Positions 1 to 10,160 are shown, counted from the first letter of the stretch. The stretch is 64,000 bases of DNA from Leucobacter luti (GCF_019464495.1 NZ_CP080492.1:868001-932000); one strand, 5' to 3'. Made by a program: numbers and translations. Notes: generated from the sequence alone by a model not told the origin.

Positions 1-516
1 CGCGACGAGCTCGGCGAGTTCTTGCGCTTTCCCCTTGCCAAGGTAGGTGGCCGGATCGGGGTTCGCGCGGCGCTGCAATAGGCCGTCGAGCACCTCAGCG
101 CCCGCAGTCTCCGCAAGCGCAGCCAGTTCGCGGAGCGAGTTCTCTGCGTCATCGGTCGACTTCTGCGAGTAAATCCCGATCAACACCACATTCTCGAGCC
201 GCAGCTGGCGGTATTCCACCTCGGTCACGTCTTCGAGCTCGGTGGAGAGCCCAACAACGCGGCGGAGCGACGCGCGATCCTCGCGCTCCATCCGGATAGC
301 GTCGAGATCGGCGCCGAGCTGATCGTGTGACTCGTCGCCCAGTGCCAGCGCCCCGCCGGTGAGATCCCGGATCACGGTCGCCGATTCCGACGCGCTGGCG
401 CGCGACAGCACGCGATCCAACGGATCGGAGGAACGGGCAGCAGTTTCCACCGCGGCCTCGACCGTCGAATCCTCAGTCGTCGTCTGGTCTGGGTCTACAG
501 GAGAGCGTTTCGTCAT
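1..516 (-). CDS. hflX: GTPase HflX, N-terminal part (cut by window edge)
   Basis: The minus strand reads open for 172 codons from an ATG at 516 to the window edge. The visible part is the HflX N-terminal domain: after an acidic, variable leader of about 90 residues comes the family core containing VVGLSTELEDV, LRELAALAETAGAEV and the hallmark NPDPATYLGKGKAQEL. HflX is a ribosome-associated GTPase that splits stalled or hibernating ribosomes; its GTPase domain lies beyond the edge. A GAGAGG ribosome-binding site precedes the ATG. Its position before dapF and miaA/miaB is the usual actinobacterial arrangement. Identification is firm; only the C-terminal part is missing. Confidence 0.9.
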   Translation of the reverse strand, partial: MTKRSPVDPDQTTTEDSTVEAAVETAARSSDPLDRVLSRASASESATVIRDLTGGALALGDESHDQLGADLDAIRMEREDRASLRRVVGLSTELEDVTEVEYRQLRLENVVLIGIYSQKSTDDAENSLRELAALAETAGAEVLDGLLQRRANPDPATYLGKGKAQELAELVA

Positions 517-613
517 GTGACCTCTCAGTGTACGCCGGGCGCGTCAGCTGCGCACGGGTCGTTCGCCGTGGGCGCAGGCCGGAGCAACGGCCGCGGCCTG
601 CGATACTGGTCAC

Positions 614-1270
614 GTGACCCAGCACTACTTTTCTGAGAGCCCAGCAGGCGACTTCCGCCCCCGAGACATCGAGGTCGAGCTCGCCGGCGCGCCACGCAAG
701 GTCCGCACTGCCGGCGGAGTCTTCAGTCCTGAGCACCTCGATCGCGGTACGGAGATCTTACTCAAGACGCTCGCACGCGAGCGCGAACGGGGCCGAGAGC
801 ACGCCGCCGAGCACGATCCCGACTCCGAGCTGCGCGGTGGCGCGGTGCTCGATCTCGGCTGTGGCTGGGGTCCGATTGCGCTCGCAGCTGCGCTTGAGAC
901 TCCGGAACGTGAGGTGTGGGCGATCGACATCAATGAGCGCTCACGTGAGCTCACTCGCACGAACGCGGCGATGCTCGGGATCACGACGGTGCGAGTTGCC
1001 GCGCCTGAGGAGGTCCCAGCAGCAGTGACGTTTGCGGAGATTCGCTCCAACCCGCCGATCCGGATCGGCAAAGCGGCGCTGCACGAGCTCCTCACCCAGT
1101 GGCTGCCGCGCCTCGCCCCGGGCGGTGTGGCGCACCTCGTCGTCGCGAAGCACCTCGGCGCAGATTCGCTGCAGCGCTGGATCGCAGAGACCTTCTCTGA
1201 ACTCGCTGTCGAGCGCGTCGCCCGCGACAAGGGCTTCCACGTTATACGGGCGGTCCGCTCGGAGCGCTGA
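614..1270 (+). CDS. class I SAM-dependent methyltransferase, RsmC-like
   Basis: A 218-residue protein starting at GTG 614. It has the SAM-binding motif I VLDLGCGWGPIAL (about residues 77-89), an acidic motif II in VWAIDIN, and the N6/N2-methyltransferase signature SNPPIRIGK (about residues 144-152). This combination is typical of the RsmC/RlmG family, which methylates guanine N2 in rRNA. It has only the single catalytic domain, like most actinobacterial homologues, whereas E. coli RsmC has two. It is divergent from hflX, with about 100 bp between the starts. The exact rRNA target cannot be read from the sequence, so no gene symbol is given. Confidence 0.85.
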   Translation: MTQHYFSESPAGDFRPRDIEVELAGAPRKVRTAGGVFSPEHLDRGTEILLKTLARERERGREHAAEHDPDSELRGGAVLDLGCGWGPIALAAALETPEREVWAIDINERSRELTRTNAAMLGITTVRVAAPEEVPAAVTFAEIRSNPPIRIGKAALHELLTQWLPRLAPGGVAHLVVAKHLGADSLQRWIAETFSELAVERVARDKGFHVIRAVRSER

Positions 1271-1289
1271 TGGCCTCCGTCCGTCGCCG

Positions 1290-2171
1290 CTAAGCGTCCG
1301 GGAGTTCGATCTGGCCGGAGTAGACGAGCTGGGCTGGGCCGTTGAGCGAGACGTGCTCGCCCTCCTCAGTCGGGAACATTCTCACCGCGAGGCGCCCGCC
1401 TGGCACGTCAACACGCCAGTGGTTCGGCATCCCTTCGCCGCCCCAGTGCCGGAAAGCGAGCGCCGCGGCAGCCGTGCCCGTGCCGCAGGACAGCGTTTCG
1501 CCGACCCCGCGCTCGTGCACGCGCATCCGGATTCGTGCGACTCCGTCTGCGATCAGCGGCTCTTCCGGCACCACAAACTCGATGTTTGCACCCTCCGCAG
1601 CGGCAGGCTCAAGCGCCGGCGCCCGATGCAGATCGAGACCGTCAAGCTCGCTTGCATTCGCGAGCGCGGTCACCACGTGAGGGTTCCCGAGGTCGATCCC
1701 AAGCCCTGGCCGCGCAACGTCAAGACCCTGTGCGGCAACAAGTCGCTCTCCGGCGAGGCGCCAGCGGCCCAAGTCCACGGTGTACCCGCTCACTCCGGCG
1801 AGCACGTCCTTCACTCCGGCACGTGTGCCGATTGGCAGTGTGTCACGCCGCTCCGGCGCAACAAGGCCCTCAGTGATCAGGTAGTGCGCGTACACCCGGA
1901 TCCCATTCCCGCACATTTCAGCGGGAGTACCGTCGGCATTCCAGTAGTCCATGAACCACTCGGCTTCCGGCTCCTCCGCGAGACTGGCCGCCCCCTCGGG
2001 CAGCGCACGGGAGCGCACTGCGCGGATCACGCCGTCGGCGCCGATACCAGTGTGCCGATCGCACAGGAAGCGGATCTGCGCTGGGGTGAGCGCGCACTCG
2101 CCGTCGGGATCGGTGAAAAGCACGAAGTCGTTGCCCGTGCCATGGCCCTTGGTAAAGGCGAGCGTCGTCAT
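1290..2171 (-). CDS. dapF: diaminopimelate epimerase
   Basis: A 293-residue protein that interconverts LL- and meso-diaminopimelate in lysine and cell-wall synthesis, without cofactor, using two cysteines. Both active-site motifs are visible: [13 protein letters not shown] with Cys87, and [12 protein letters not shown] near residue 229. The N-terminus [13 protein letters not shown] is the standard DapF start, and the ATG at 2171 fits it. The gene lies between hflX and miaA as in other actinobacteria. dapA and dapB of the same pathway are also in this window. Complete and typical in length. Confidence 0.96.
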   Translation of the reverse strand: MTTLAFTKGHGTGNDFVLFTDPDGECALTPAQIRFLCDRHTGIGADGVIRAVRSRALPEGAASLAEEPEAEWFMDYWNADGTPAEMCGNGIRVYAHYLITEGLVAPERRDTLPIGTRAGVKDVLAGVSGYTVDLGRWRLAGERLVAAQGLDVARPGLGIDLGNPHVVTALANASELDGLDLHRAPALEPAAAEGANIEFVVPEEPLIADGVARIRMRVHERGVGETLSCGTGTAAAALAFRHWGGEGMPNHWRVDVPGGRLAVRMFPTEEGEHVSLNGPAQLVYSGQIELPDA

Positions 2172-2227
2172 GTGGACAGTCTACGGGGACTGAGCCTCCG
2201 GGACTCTCTGCTGGATCGGCTGCAGGA

Positions 2228-2647
2228 TCAGCTGTCGAGGCGCTTTCCGCGCACCAGCACCTCCGCGTCCTCGTAGCCGAGTGCATCGTAGTAGCTGAGC
2301 ACGCCGTCGTTCTCGGAACGCACCATGAGCTGGACTTTCGGGCAGCCCATCGCACTGAGCCTGGTCTCAGCCTCCGCGACAAGCGCGAGTCCGATCCCCT
2401 GGCCCGAGCGATCCGCCGCACTCGCGAGGTAGTAGAGCCAGCCGCGATGGCCGTCGTAGCCGGCCATCACGGATCCGACAACGGCGTTTTGATCCGCGGC
2501 AACGAGGAAGAGCTCCGGCTGCACGCTGAGCTTACGCAAGATGTCTGCTGCCGGATCATTCCAGGGCCGCGTGAGGCCGCGCGCGTGCCACAGCGCGATG
2601 ACCTGTTCAGTGTCGGAAACGACGAACTCGCGGATGGTGAACGGCAT
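2228..2647 (-). CDS. GNAT family N-acetyltransferase (YpeA-like)
   Basis: A 139-residue GNAT protein starting at ATG 2647 (MPFTIREFVVSDTEQVIALWHARGL). It contains the acetyl-CoA pyrophosphate-binding loop in RSGQGIGLALVAEAE (about residues 81-95) and the C-terminal SENDGVLSYYDALGYE segment, the typical YpeA end in which a side chain packs against CoA. Longer upstream reading is possible but is low in family-like content, so the ATG at 2647 is preferred. The substrate is unknown. It lies 56 bp upstream of dapF on the same strand and is divergent from the deaminase gene. Confidence 0.88.
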   Translation of the reverse strand: MPFTIREFVVSDTEQVIALWHARGLTRPWNDPAADILRKLSVQPELFLVAADQNAVVGSVMAGYDGHRGWLYYLASAADRSGQGIGLALVAEAETRLSAMGCPKVQLMVRSENDGVLSYYDALGYEDAEVLVRGKRLDS

Positions 2648-2736
2648 ACGGGGTCCTCTCGGGGGTTTCGGATCCCCGAGCGTATCAGCGCAGGCGCAGC
2701 AATCCGACACCACCCGCAAGCTGTTACGTTGAGGCA

Positions 2737-3252
2737 ATGAACCCGTCGGCAGCGCACAACAACACCCAGCTCTCACCCACCGACCTGAGGCTTCTTCGGC
2801 GCTGCATTGCGCTCGCAGCGCAGGCGCTCACTGACGGGGACGAGCCGTTTGGGTCGGTGCTGCTCGATGACAGGGGCGAGATCCGCTTCGAGGATCACAA
2901 TCGCGTCGCTCGCGGCGACGCCACACGGCATCCCGAGTTCGAGATTGCGCGCTGGGCCGCGGAGCACCTCACTCCGGAAGAGCGTGCGGCGAGCACCGTG
3001 TATACCTCGGGTGAGCACTGCCCGATGTGCGCGGCAGCCCACGGCTGGGTGGGTCTTGGCCGGATTGTCTACGCCGCGAGTACCGCACAGCTCTCAGCCT
3101 GGATGAGCGAGTGGGGCATCGCACCAGGCCCTGTCGCTGCGCTCTCGATCCAGACCGTGATTCCCGGCGTACCTGTGTCTGGCCCGGCCCCGGAGCTCAC
3201 TGCAGCCATACGCGCCCTCCATGCCGCACACTACGGCATCATCACGCAATAG
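2737..3252 (+). CDS. nucleoside/CMP deaminase family protein
   Basis: A 171-residue zinc deaminase of the cytidine/deoxycytidylate superfamily. The zinc motif is H65-P-E67 (the family usually has HAE) and C95-P-M-C98. Glu67 would be the proton shuttle, and His65, Cys95 and Cys98 the zinc ligands. The segment GDEPFGSVLLDDRGEI is the substrate-loop start found in guanine deaminase and TadA-like enzymes. The start is ATG 2737 with GAGG upstream. The base or nucleoside deaminated is not predictable: guanine, cytosine or a modified base are all possible. It is not tadA in the strict sense, since the PCxxC context is EHCPMC. Confidence 0.85.
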   Translation: MNPSAAHNNTQLSPTDLRLLRRCIALAAQALTDGDEPFGSVLLDDRGEIRFEDHNRVARGDATRHPEFEIARWAAEHLTPEERAASTVYTSGEHCPMCAAAHGWVGLGRIVYAASTAQLSAWMSEWGIAPGPVAALSIQTVIPGVPVSGPAPELTAAIRALHAAHYGIITQ

Positions 3253-3310
3253 TGTGCGGCACGGAGCGTGCACCGCGGGCTCGACGAGGGTGGACGACCA
3301 CAGCAGACGC

Positions 3311-3339
3311 TTGACGTACTATGACTGACGTAGTATGTT
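3311..3339 (+). promoter_or_regulatory. promoter with overlapping dyad operator for the PadR gene
   Basis: TTGACG at 3311-3316 and TATGTT at 3334-3339 are separated by 17 bp, a near-consensus sigma-70-type promoter. Inside the spacer lies the inverted repeat TACTA (3317-3321) / TAGTA (3331-3335). A dyad covering the promoter directly upstream of a PadR gene is the usual arrangement for PadR autorepression. That it is the PadR operator is inference. Confidence 0.65.
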
Positions 3340-3376
3340 CGTCATAGCAAATCACCCCACCTCGTCAGGAGTCACC

Positions 3377-3709
3377 ATGATCGGAGCAGATGCGATCCGC
3401 GGGTACGTGGATCTCATGGTGCTATCGCTACTGCGCTCGGGACCGTCGTATGCGTACGAACTCGCACAGCGCATCAGCGCGGTCACCGGAGCGGACTACG
3501 CGATCAAACAGACCACGCTCTACTCCGCGGTCAAACGGCTCGAGGCGAGCGAACTCGTGAGCTCCTTCGCGAACGTGTCCCCCTCAGGCAAACCACGCAC
3601 CTACTACCAAATCACGACCGCTGGCATTGAGCATCTTGATCAAAAGGTCGCCGAGTGGCACCGCACCAAGTCCGTCGTCGACCGATTCATCGAAGGAGTC
3701 GAACTGTGA
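3377..3709 (+). CDS. PadR family transcriptional regulator
   Basis: A 110-residue regulator starting at ATG 3377, with CAGGAG seven bases upstream. It shows the PadR winged-helix signature: YVDLMVLSLLRSGPSYAYELAQRI (helices 1-2), the recognition region KQTTLYSAVKRLE, and the wing GKPRTYYQITTAG. PadR proteins repress neighbouring genes, often transporters or membrane stress proteins, and are released by small ligands. The stop codon overlaps the GTG of the next gene (GTGA), so the two are translationally coupled. A dyad over its own promoter suggests autoregulation. Confidence 0.93.
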   Translation: MIGADAIRGYVDLMVLSLLRSGPSYAYELAQRISAVTGADYAIKQTTLYSAVKRLEASELVSSFANVSPSGKPRTYYQITTAGIEHLDQKVAEWHRTKSVVDRFIEGVEL

Positions 3710-4770
3710 ACATCATCATCAGTTACCTAGACACCATGTTCAGCGCATACCCCGAGACCCCTCGCCTCCTCGAGGCCAAGGCTGAGCTCCAAGGCATGAT
3801 GGAGGACGCCTACACGAGCCTCCTCGCCGAGGGGCGCTCCGAGAACGAGGCAGTGGGCCAAGTCATTCGTGATTTCGGCAACCTGGCGGAAGTCGCGCCT
3901 GAACTCGGAATCACGACAGAGCTCAACCCGATCGCCGCTCCAGCGCTTGCCGCACCAATGCCCGCGGCATCAGCGCCCGCTGCAGCACCAGAGCCGCCCC
4001 GGCACCCACCCGTCACCATGTCCGAGGCGCGCGAGTACGCTGATGCGAGGCAACGCATCCGGTACCGGGTTGCGCTCGCAGTCGCGCTGTTTGTGGTCTC
4101 CCCGGTCGCCCTTGTCGTGCTTCCCACCGCCGCTCGCGCCGGAGTAGCCGGGGTCACCGACGGTGTCGCGAGCCTGATCGGAATCGTCACCCTCTTCGCG
4201 TTCGTTGCAGCTGGCGTCCTGACCCTTGTCAGCACCACACACGAGCTGGCCGCATTCGCGCGCATCACCGAGGGCCGCTTCACCCCGGACCCCGTCGTCT
4301 CAGCCTGGGCTACCGAACTGAGACAGCAGCACGAACGCACGCGAACCCGCGCACTGCAGGTGTCCGTGCTGCTCTGGATTCTCTCACCGGTCCCGGTCAT
4401 TGCGTTCTCATTCCTTGATGGTCTCCCGAATGAGAATCTCTGGATCGTCTGCGGCGTCGCGGCCATGCTTGCGTTCGTCGCGACCGGCCTCTTCGTCCTC
4501 CTCCCGAACGCCTGGGCATACTCAGTCGCGGAGCGCCTGACCGGAGCGGAGGCTGCGCAAGAAGCGGCGAAAGCGGAAGAGCATGGAATTGTGGGAGTGA
4601 TCGCCTCGTTCTATTGGCCACTTCTCACCGCCATTTATCTCGGCTGGAGCTTCATCGGCAACGCCTGGGACCAGTCCTGGATCCTCTGGCCAGTAGGTGC
4701 CGTGCTATTCGGCGCGATTGCCGCAGGGGCGGGCGCACTTGATACGTACCGCAAGAATCAGCGCCGCTGA
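3706..4770 (+). CDS. HAAS/permease-prefix domain membrane protein, PadR partner
   Basis: A 354-residue protein starting at GTG 3706, overlapping the PadR stop by four bases, with GAAGGAG upstream. Residues 1-70 (YLDTMFSAYPETPRLLEAKAELQGMMEDAY through VIRDFGNLAEVAPELG) are the helical 'permease prefix/HAAS' domain often encoded next to PadR regulators. An Ala/Pro-rich linker follows, then about six hydrophobic membrane segments. HAAS proteins paired with PadR are thought to sense or transmit envelope signals. The biochemical role here is unknown. Coupling suggests that PadR controls this gene together with itself. Confidence 0.85.
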   Translation: MNIIISYLDTMFSAYPETPRLLEAKAELQGMMEDAYTSLLAEGRSENEAVGQVIRDFGNLAEVAPELGITTELNPIAAPALAAPMPAASAPAAAPEPPRHPPVTMSEAREYADARQRIRYRVALAVALFVVSPVALVVLPTAARAGVAGVTDGVASLIGIVTLFAFVAAGVLTLVSTTHELAAFARITEGRFTPDPVVSAWATELRQQHERTRTRALQVSVLLWILSPVPVIAFSFLDGLPNENLWIVCGVAAMLAFVATGLFVLLPNAWAYSVAERLTGAEAAQEAAKAEEHGIVGVIASFYWPLLTAIYLGWSFIGNAWDQSWILWPVGAVLFGAIAAGAGALDTYRKNQRR

Positions 4771-4790
4771 GGCGGGTGGCCGCGTCGAGT

Positions 4791-4833
4791 GCCGGATCTG
4801 GCTACGCCCAGCCCTGCTTAGCTGAGATCCGGC
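4791..4833. terminator. possible bidirectional terminator hairpin
   Basis: Inverted repeat GCCGGATCT (4791-4799) / AGATCCGGC (4825-4833), a 9-bp perfect stem with a 25-base loop. It lies between the convergent ends of the HAAS protein gene (stop 4770) and miaA (stop 4818) and overlaps the last codons of miaA. There is no clear T-tract. Confidence 0.4.
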
Positions 4834-5729
4834 AGCTCGCCAGCTGCTTGCCACGCCACCTCGGCGTAGCGCCGAAACCAGCTCACCTGCCGCCGCGCAT
4901 AGCGACGAGTCAACGCCTGCGTCTCAGCGATCGCTTCCTGCTCGGTCATGCGACCCTGCAGCTGCGCCAGTGCTTGGGCGTAACCGATGGCGCGCGAGGC
5001 GGTCTTGCCCTCGGTAATCCCTGCAGGAATCAACCGGGCGACTTCTTCCACCAGCCCGTCTGCCCACATATCCAGTACTCGCTGGTCGAGCCGGGCCACC
5101 AGCTCGGGGCGATCACAGTGCACACCGATAATTCGTGTCGATGTATGCCACAGCTGGGGGGCTGCAGGCAGCGTGGTCTGAGCATCGCCGCCGAGCATCG
5201 CGACTTCGAGCGCGCGCACAACGCGACGCGGGTTCCGTGAGTCGACGGTCGCAGCTGCAGCCGGTGCAAGCTCTGCAAGTCGCGCCAGGAGTGCATCCGT
5301 CCCACCGCTTGCGAGTTCACTCTCGAGGCGCGCGCGGAGTTCCTCATCGCGAGGCGGGAACTGGAAGTCGAAGATGGCACTCGATACGTAGAGCCCAGAC
5401 CCGCCAACGAGGATCGCATCTGCCCCTCGTGCGTGGATCTCGGCGATCGCGCCACGGGCCGCAGGCTGGTACCACGCGACGGTGGCCTCAGTAGCAGGGC
5501 GTAGCGCGTCAAAGAGGTGGTGTGGGATCCCGCGCCGCTCCCCCAGCGGGAGCTTCGCAGTTCCGATGTCCATGCCGCGATACAACTGCATGGCGTCGGC
5601 GTTCACGATCTCGGCGGGCCGTCCGCTTCGTGCCAGTGCTTCCGCGAGGTCAAGCGAGAGCGCTGACTTGCCGGTGCCCGTCGCCCCGACCACCGCCCAG
5701 AGGCGAGGCTGAGCGGTGACCCCGCTCAT
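4818..5729 (-). CDS. miaA: tRNA dimethylallyltransferase
   Basis: A 303-residue enzyme that adds dimethylallyl to N6 of A37 in tRNAs reading codons that begin with U. It has the P-loop [10 protein letters not shown] near the N-terminus, the [15 protein letters not shown] motif, and the tRNA-binding region ending in [15 protein letters not shown]. The start is ATG 5729, which overlaps the miaB stop (ATGA), so miaB and miaA are translationally coupled. A reading frame open upstream to 5828 lies inside miaB and was discarded. Its product is the substrate of MiaB. Confidence 0.96.
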   Translation of the reverse strand: MSGVTAQPRLWAVVGATGTGKSALSLDLAEALARSGRPAEIVNADAMQLYRGMDIGTAKLPLGERRGIPHHLFDALRPATEATVAWYQPAARGAIAEIHARGADAILVGGSGLYVSSAIFDFQFPPRDEELRARLESELASGGTDALLARLAELAPAAAATVDSRNPRRVVRALEVAMLGGDAQTTLPAAPQLWHTSTRIIGVHCDRPELVARLDQRVLDMWADGLVEEVARLIPAGITEGKTASRAIGYAQALAQLQGRMTEQEAIAETQALTRRYARRQVSWFRRYAEVAWQAAGELPDLS

Positions 5730-7267
5730 CGGATGCGGAGCGTTGGCAGACCGAGGTTCACGGCGCGCGGCGTCGTGGCACCGGCCGGGGCTGGGACCCC
5801 ACAGCTCTCCGCTTGGCGCCGATCCCACGCATCTCCAGCGCGGGTGCGTCGCACTGCGTAGACGCCTGGGACCTCGTCAGCAATATTGAAGTGCGGTGCC
5901 GCCGCCGTGATCTGCACGGTGACGACATCGCCTGGTCGCGGCTCCTCCGCGCCTTCGGGCACTGCGAAGTGGATCAGGCGATTGTCTTCTGCCCGTCCGG
6001 TGAACCGGCGGGAGGCCGCGTCTTTCCTGCCCTCGCTTACGCCAGTGAGTACGTGCACCGTGCGCCCGATCTGGGCTTGGTTCTCTTCGAGGGAGAGCCG
6101 TTCCTGCAGGGCGTGCAGCCGCTCGTAACGCTCCTGCACAACTTCCTTTGGCACCTGGTGTTCCATCGTGGCGGCCGGCGTGCCGGGCCTGATCGAGTAC
6201 TGGAAGGTGAAGGCACTGGAGAAGCGTGACGCCTCGACGACGCGCATGGTCTCTAGGAAGTCCTCTTCGGTTTCTCCGGGGAAGCCGACGATGATGTCGG
6301 TCGTAATTGCGGCATCGGGGATCTGGGCCCGCACATCGTCGAGGATCCCGAGAAACTTCTTGGACCGGTAGGAGCGACGCATAGCTTTGAGCACCGTGTC
6401 GGATCCTGACTGCAGGGGCATGTGCAGTGAGGGCATTACATTGTGGGTCTCCGCCATCGCAGCGATCACGTCGCCGGTGAATGCTGCGGGGTGCGGGCTC
6501 GTGAAGCGGACGCGCTCCAGGCCCTCGATCTCGCCCATTGCCCGGAGCAGCTTCCCGAAGGCCTGGCGATCGCCGAACTCGACGCCGTAGGTGTTCACGT
6601 TCTGCCCAAGCAGCGTCACCTCGATGGCACCGTCGTCGACAAGAGCCTGCACTTCGGCAAGCACATCGCCCGGTCGGCGGTCTTTCTCGGTGCCGCGAAG
6701 CGATGGCACGATACAGAACGTGCAGGTGTTGTTGCAGCCGACTGAGATCGACACCCAGCCGCTCGAAGCCGAGTCACGCTTCGTGGGAAGCGTTGACGGG
6801 AACACTTCGAGCGCTTCGAGGATTTCTACCTGCGCTTCTTCGTTGTGACGTGCACGCTCGAGCAGCGCGGGAAGAGACCCCATGTTGTGCGTACCAAAGA
6901 CGACGTCCACCCACGGGGCCTTCTCAACGATGGTGCCCTGATCCTTCTGTGCAAGGCAGCCGCCGACCGCAATTTGCATGCCCTCGCGCTCGCGCTTCAC
7001 GCCGGCGAGATATCCGAGATTGCCGTACAGCTTGTTGGCGGCGTTCTCGCGGACCGCACACGTGTTGATCACGATGACGTCAGCATCTGCGGGGTCGCTC
7101 GCCGCGACGTAGCCCGCCGCGTCGAGTGAGCCCGAGAGGCGTTCGGAATCGTGCACGTTCATCTGGCAGCCGAGCGTGCGCACGCTGTAGCTGCGCGGGC
7201 TGCCGTCGGGTCGCACCGCCGCGGGCGACGGGGCGATCCGGACAGGTTCAGCGGAGGCAAGACTCAT
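5726..7267 (-). CDS. miaB: tRNA-2-methylthio-N6-dimethylallyladenosine synthase
   Basis: A radical-SAM methylthiotransferase of about 513 residues. It has the N-terminal UPF0004 domain ([16 protein letters not shown] and two further cysteines), the radical-SAM cluster motif CNNTCTFC, and a C-terminal TRAM-type domain. It thiomethylates i6A37 made by MiaA, encoded immediately downstream with a four-base overlap. The start is ambiguous: ATG 7267, or GTG 7273 two codons earlier. Neither has a good Shine-Dalgarno sequence. The last roughly 60 residues are Pro/Ala-rich and longer than in E. coli. Confidence 0.95.
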   Translation of the reverse strand: MSLASAEPVRIAPSPAAVRPDGSPRSYSVRTLGCQMNVHDSERLSGSLDAAGYVAASDPADADVIVINTCAVRENAANKLYGNLGYLAGVKREREGMQIAVGGCLAQKDQGTIVEKAPWVDVVFGTHNMGSLPALLERARHNEEAQVEILEALEVFPSTLPTKRDSASSGWVSISVGCNNTCTFCIVPSLRGTEKDRRPGDVLAEVQALVDDGAIEVTLLGQNVNTYGVEFGDRQAFGKLLRAMGEIEGLERVRFTSPHPAAFTGDVIAAMAETHNVMPSLHMPLQSGSDTVLKAMRRSYRSKKFLGILDDVRAQIPDAAITTDIIVGFPGETEEDFLETMRVVEASRFSSAFTFQYSIRPGTPAATMEHQVPKEVVQERYERLHALQERLSLEENQAQIGRTVHVLTGVSEGRKDAASRRFTGRAEDNRLIHFAVPEGAEEPRPGDVVTVQITAAAPHFNIADEVPGVYAVRRTRAGDAWDRRQAESCGVPAPAGATTPRAVNLGLPTLRIR

Positions 7268-7493
7268 ATGCACAGTTTACCGGCGACGTCTCGACCGCTC
7301 ACCACGCAGCGCGGTCGTGGCGAGGTATCCGCGTGATCTGAGTACGGTTCGGCGCTCAGCCGTGCGGAGTGCTCGCCGCAGCGAACAGCCCGCACGACTG
7401 TGCGCGCAGCAGGTTTTGCACATCACAGCATGCCCCGCGAGGAGCGACACACAGGCGGTTTCAGCCGAACGTTACCACTCAACTCCAAGGCCG

Positions 7494-7794
7494 GAACCCG
7501 AACTTGAGGCCGGATTCTCGGAAGCTGAGGCCGGGTTCTCGGAAGCTGAGGCCGGCTAACTGAAGGCTGCCGCCTGACACCCGATTCCCAAAAGCTGACG
7601 CCGGGTCCCTGGAGGCGTGCGCCGATCTCCCTGAGACTGGCGCCAGACTCACTAGGCCGGATACCGGACTCCTCAGGCCGGACGCCAGACTCCCTGCGTC
7701 GGACGCCAGACTCCCTGCGTCGGACGCCAGACTCCCTGCGTCGGACGCCAGTTTCCTGAAGCCTGACGGGGAGCTACCGGAATCTGACGCCACC
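7494..7794. repeat. degenerate 21-bp tandem repeat array between recX and miaB
   Basis: About 14 head-to-tail units of about 21 bp (a few are 20, 22 or 28). Three units are identical (7682-7702, 7703-7723, 7724-7744), and flanking units are increasingly diverged. The identical unit carries GACGC and GCGTC ten bases apart, so each can fold into a small hairpin. The array begins inside the last codons of recX. Because 21 is a multiple of three, an open frame runs through it on the minus strand as heptapeptide repeats such as ASDAGSL. No start site or family match supports translation. The rest of the gap to miaB (7268-7493) shows nothing I recognise. Confidence 0.85.
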
Positions 7795-8823
7795 GGCTGA
7801 ACCGCCGGAGCGACCGGGTGAGCCCGGCCTGCCTGAGCGGCTGCCCGCGCTACCGTCGAGCGCTGCCTTGACCGCCCGGGTCGCCGGCTCCCCTGACCAG
7901 CCGCGGCGGGCGAGGAAGCCGAGCAGTCGACGCTCGGCCACCTGACGTTCGAGTCCTCCGAGCTTCGCAGCGCGCGCTTCCGCGGCGTCACGCAGCAACG
8001 AGTATTCTTCACTCTCGTCAAGCTCTCCGAGCACTTCATCGATCACTGCATCAGGCAGCCGTCGATCGCGCAGCTTTACACGGATCTGGGCTCGGCTCGC
8101 GCGCTTGCTCGTCCGCAGTTTCTCGGTGACGGTACGGGCGAGCCCGACATCGTCAAGATAGTGACTGTCGCGAAACTCGTCAATCAGGATGTCGACATCG
8201 TTTGCCGAGTGCTCGAGCCGCAGCAACTCCTCACGAAGCTCCCCGCTCGATCGGGCACGCCTCGCGAGCAATCGCACTCCGTCTTCATAGGCGATACGCG
8301 CGGCGTCTCCTGCAGACTCCTCCGCGACCTCCTCCGCATCGCGGTCCCTCACAAGCGCCGCCTCAATGGTGCGAGCGAGTGCCGCGACTGGCTCAGGCAC
8401 GATCCCAGATCCAGGTGTATCGTCAGATTCCGGAGGCGCCGGAGCACTCGGGACGAGGCTGAGCACCGCTCGCTGCGGTGCGGACTGCTCGACTGAGCCC
8501 TCTTCCGCGTCCACGTCTGCGGCTGCGGCTGCGGCTGCGGCTGCGGCTGGATCAGTGTCTACGCCCTGTGCTGGATCAGTGCCTACGCCCTGTGCTGGAT
8601 CAGTGCCTACGCCCTGTGCTGGATCAGTGTCTACGTCCTGTGCTGGATCAGCATCCTCGAGGCCGGCACGATCGCCGTCATCTCCGTCAACGTCCGCGGT
8701 GGTGTTGCCCCAGGCACGCTGCCGCAGCATGCCTCGGAGCTCGATGACCTCGGCAAGGTCAGGACGATCCTCCCCACCTCCTGGAGTGGGTGCGCCAGGA
8801 GGTGGGAGAAAGCGGACGGCCAT
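7774..8823 (-). CDS. recX: regulatory protein RecX with long variable N-terminus
   Basis: A 349-residue protein starting at ATG 8823, four bases after the recA stop. The C-terminal 170 residues are the RecX three-helix repeats (GVRLLARRARSSGELREELLRL; VDILIDEFRDSHYLDDVGLARTVTEKLRTSKRASRAQIRVKL), which bind the RecA filament and inhibit it. The N-terminal 140 residues are not part of the family. They are acidic and disordered-looking, with four copies of an eight-residue DPAQ-type repeat and about ten consecutive alanines. RecX proteins are usually 150-270 residues, so this one is unusually long. Co-transcription with recA is expected. Confidence 0.92.
   Translation of the reverse strand: MAVRFLPPPGAPTPGGGEDRPDLAEVIELRGMLRQRAWGNTTADVDGDDGDRAGLEDADPAQDVDTDPAQGVGTDPAQGVGTDPAQGVDTDPAAAAAAAAAADVDAEEGSVEQSAPQRAVLSLVPSAPAPPESDDTPGSGIVPEPVAALARTIEAALVRDRDAEEVAEESAGDAARIAYEDGVRLLARRARSSGELREELLRLEHSANDVDILIDEFRDSHYLDDVGLARTVTEKLRTSKRASRAQIRVKLRDRRLPDAVIDEVLGELDESEEYSLLRDAAEARAAKLGGLERQVAERRLLGFLARRGWSGEPATRAVKAALDGSAGSRSGRPGSPGRSGGSAGGVRFR
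8517..8646. repeat. coding minisatellite and GCN alanine tract in recX
   Basis: Four tandem 24-bp units at 8551-8574, 8575-8598, 8599-8622 and 8623-8646. The middle two are identical and the outer two differ by one or two bases. Beside them (8517-8550) is a pure run of the six-base motif GGCTGC. Both are in frame with recX, so changes in copy number alter protein length without shifting the frame. They encode the DPAQ(G/D)V(G/D)T repeats and the poly-Ala stretch. Confidence 0.9.
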
Positions 8824-8827
8824 GTGC

Positions 8828-9964
<1,137 letters not shown>

Positions 9965-10160
9965 GTTCTTGCTCCTTGGTGTGTGCGGCTGCGCCGCGGC
10001 GTTGCTGCCTACCGACTGTCTCGACCCCGTGTGGGGCAGACAAGGCACTGGTGTGTTCGTGTTTCTCACCATAGAACCGACCACCGACATTGGGACATGC
10101 GATGGGGGCAATGTGGATGAGAACGCCACGAACCTCACCTGTGGACGAAGTTAGCACCGA

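Noticed and set aside
1032..2276. 414-codon open frame on the plus strand
   Set aside because: Runs from within the methyltransferase gene across dapF antisense; both real genes are conserved and complete.
7494..7794. Possible CRISPR array
   Set aside because: Units are contiguous with no spacers, diverge gradually, and no cas gene is nearby.
7479..8039. Open frame on the minus strand through the 21-bp array with heptapeptide repeats (ASDAGSL)
   Set aside because: It begins inside recX in another frame, has no ribosome-binding site, and stays open only because the repeat length is a multiple of three.
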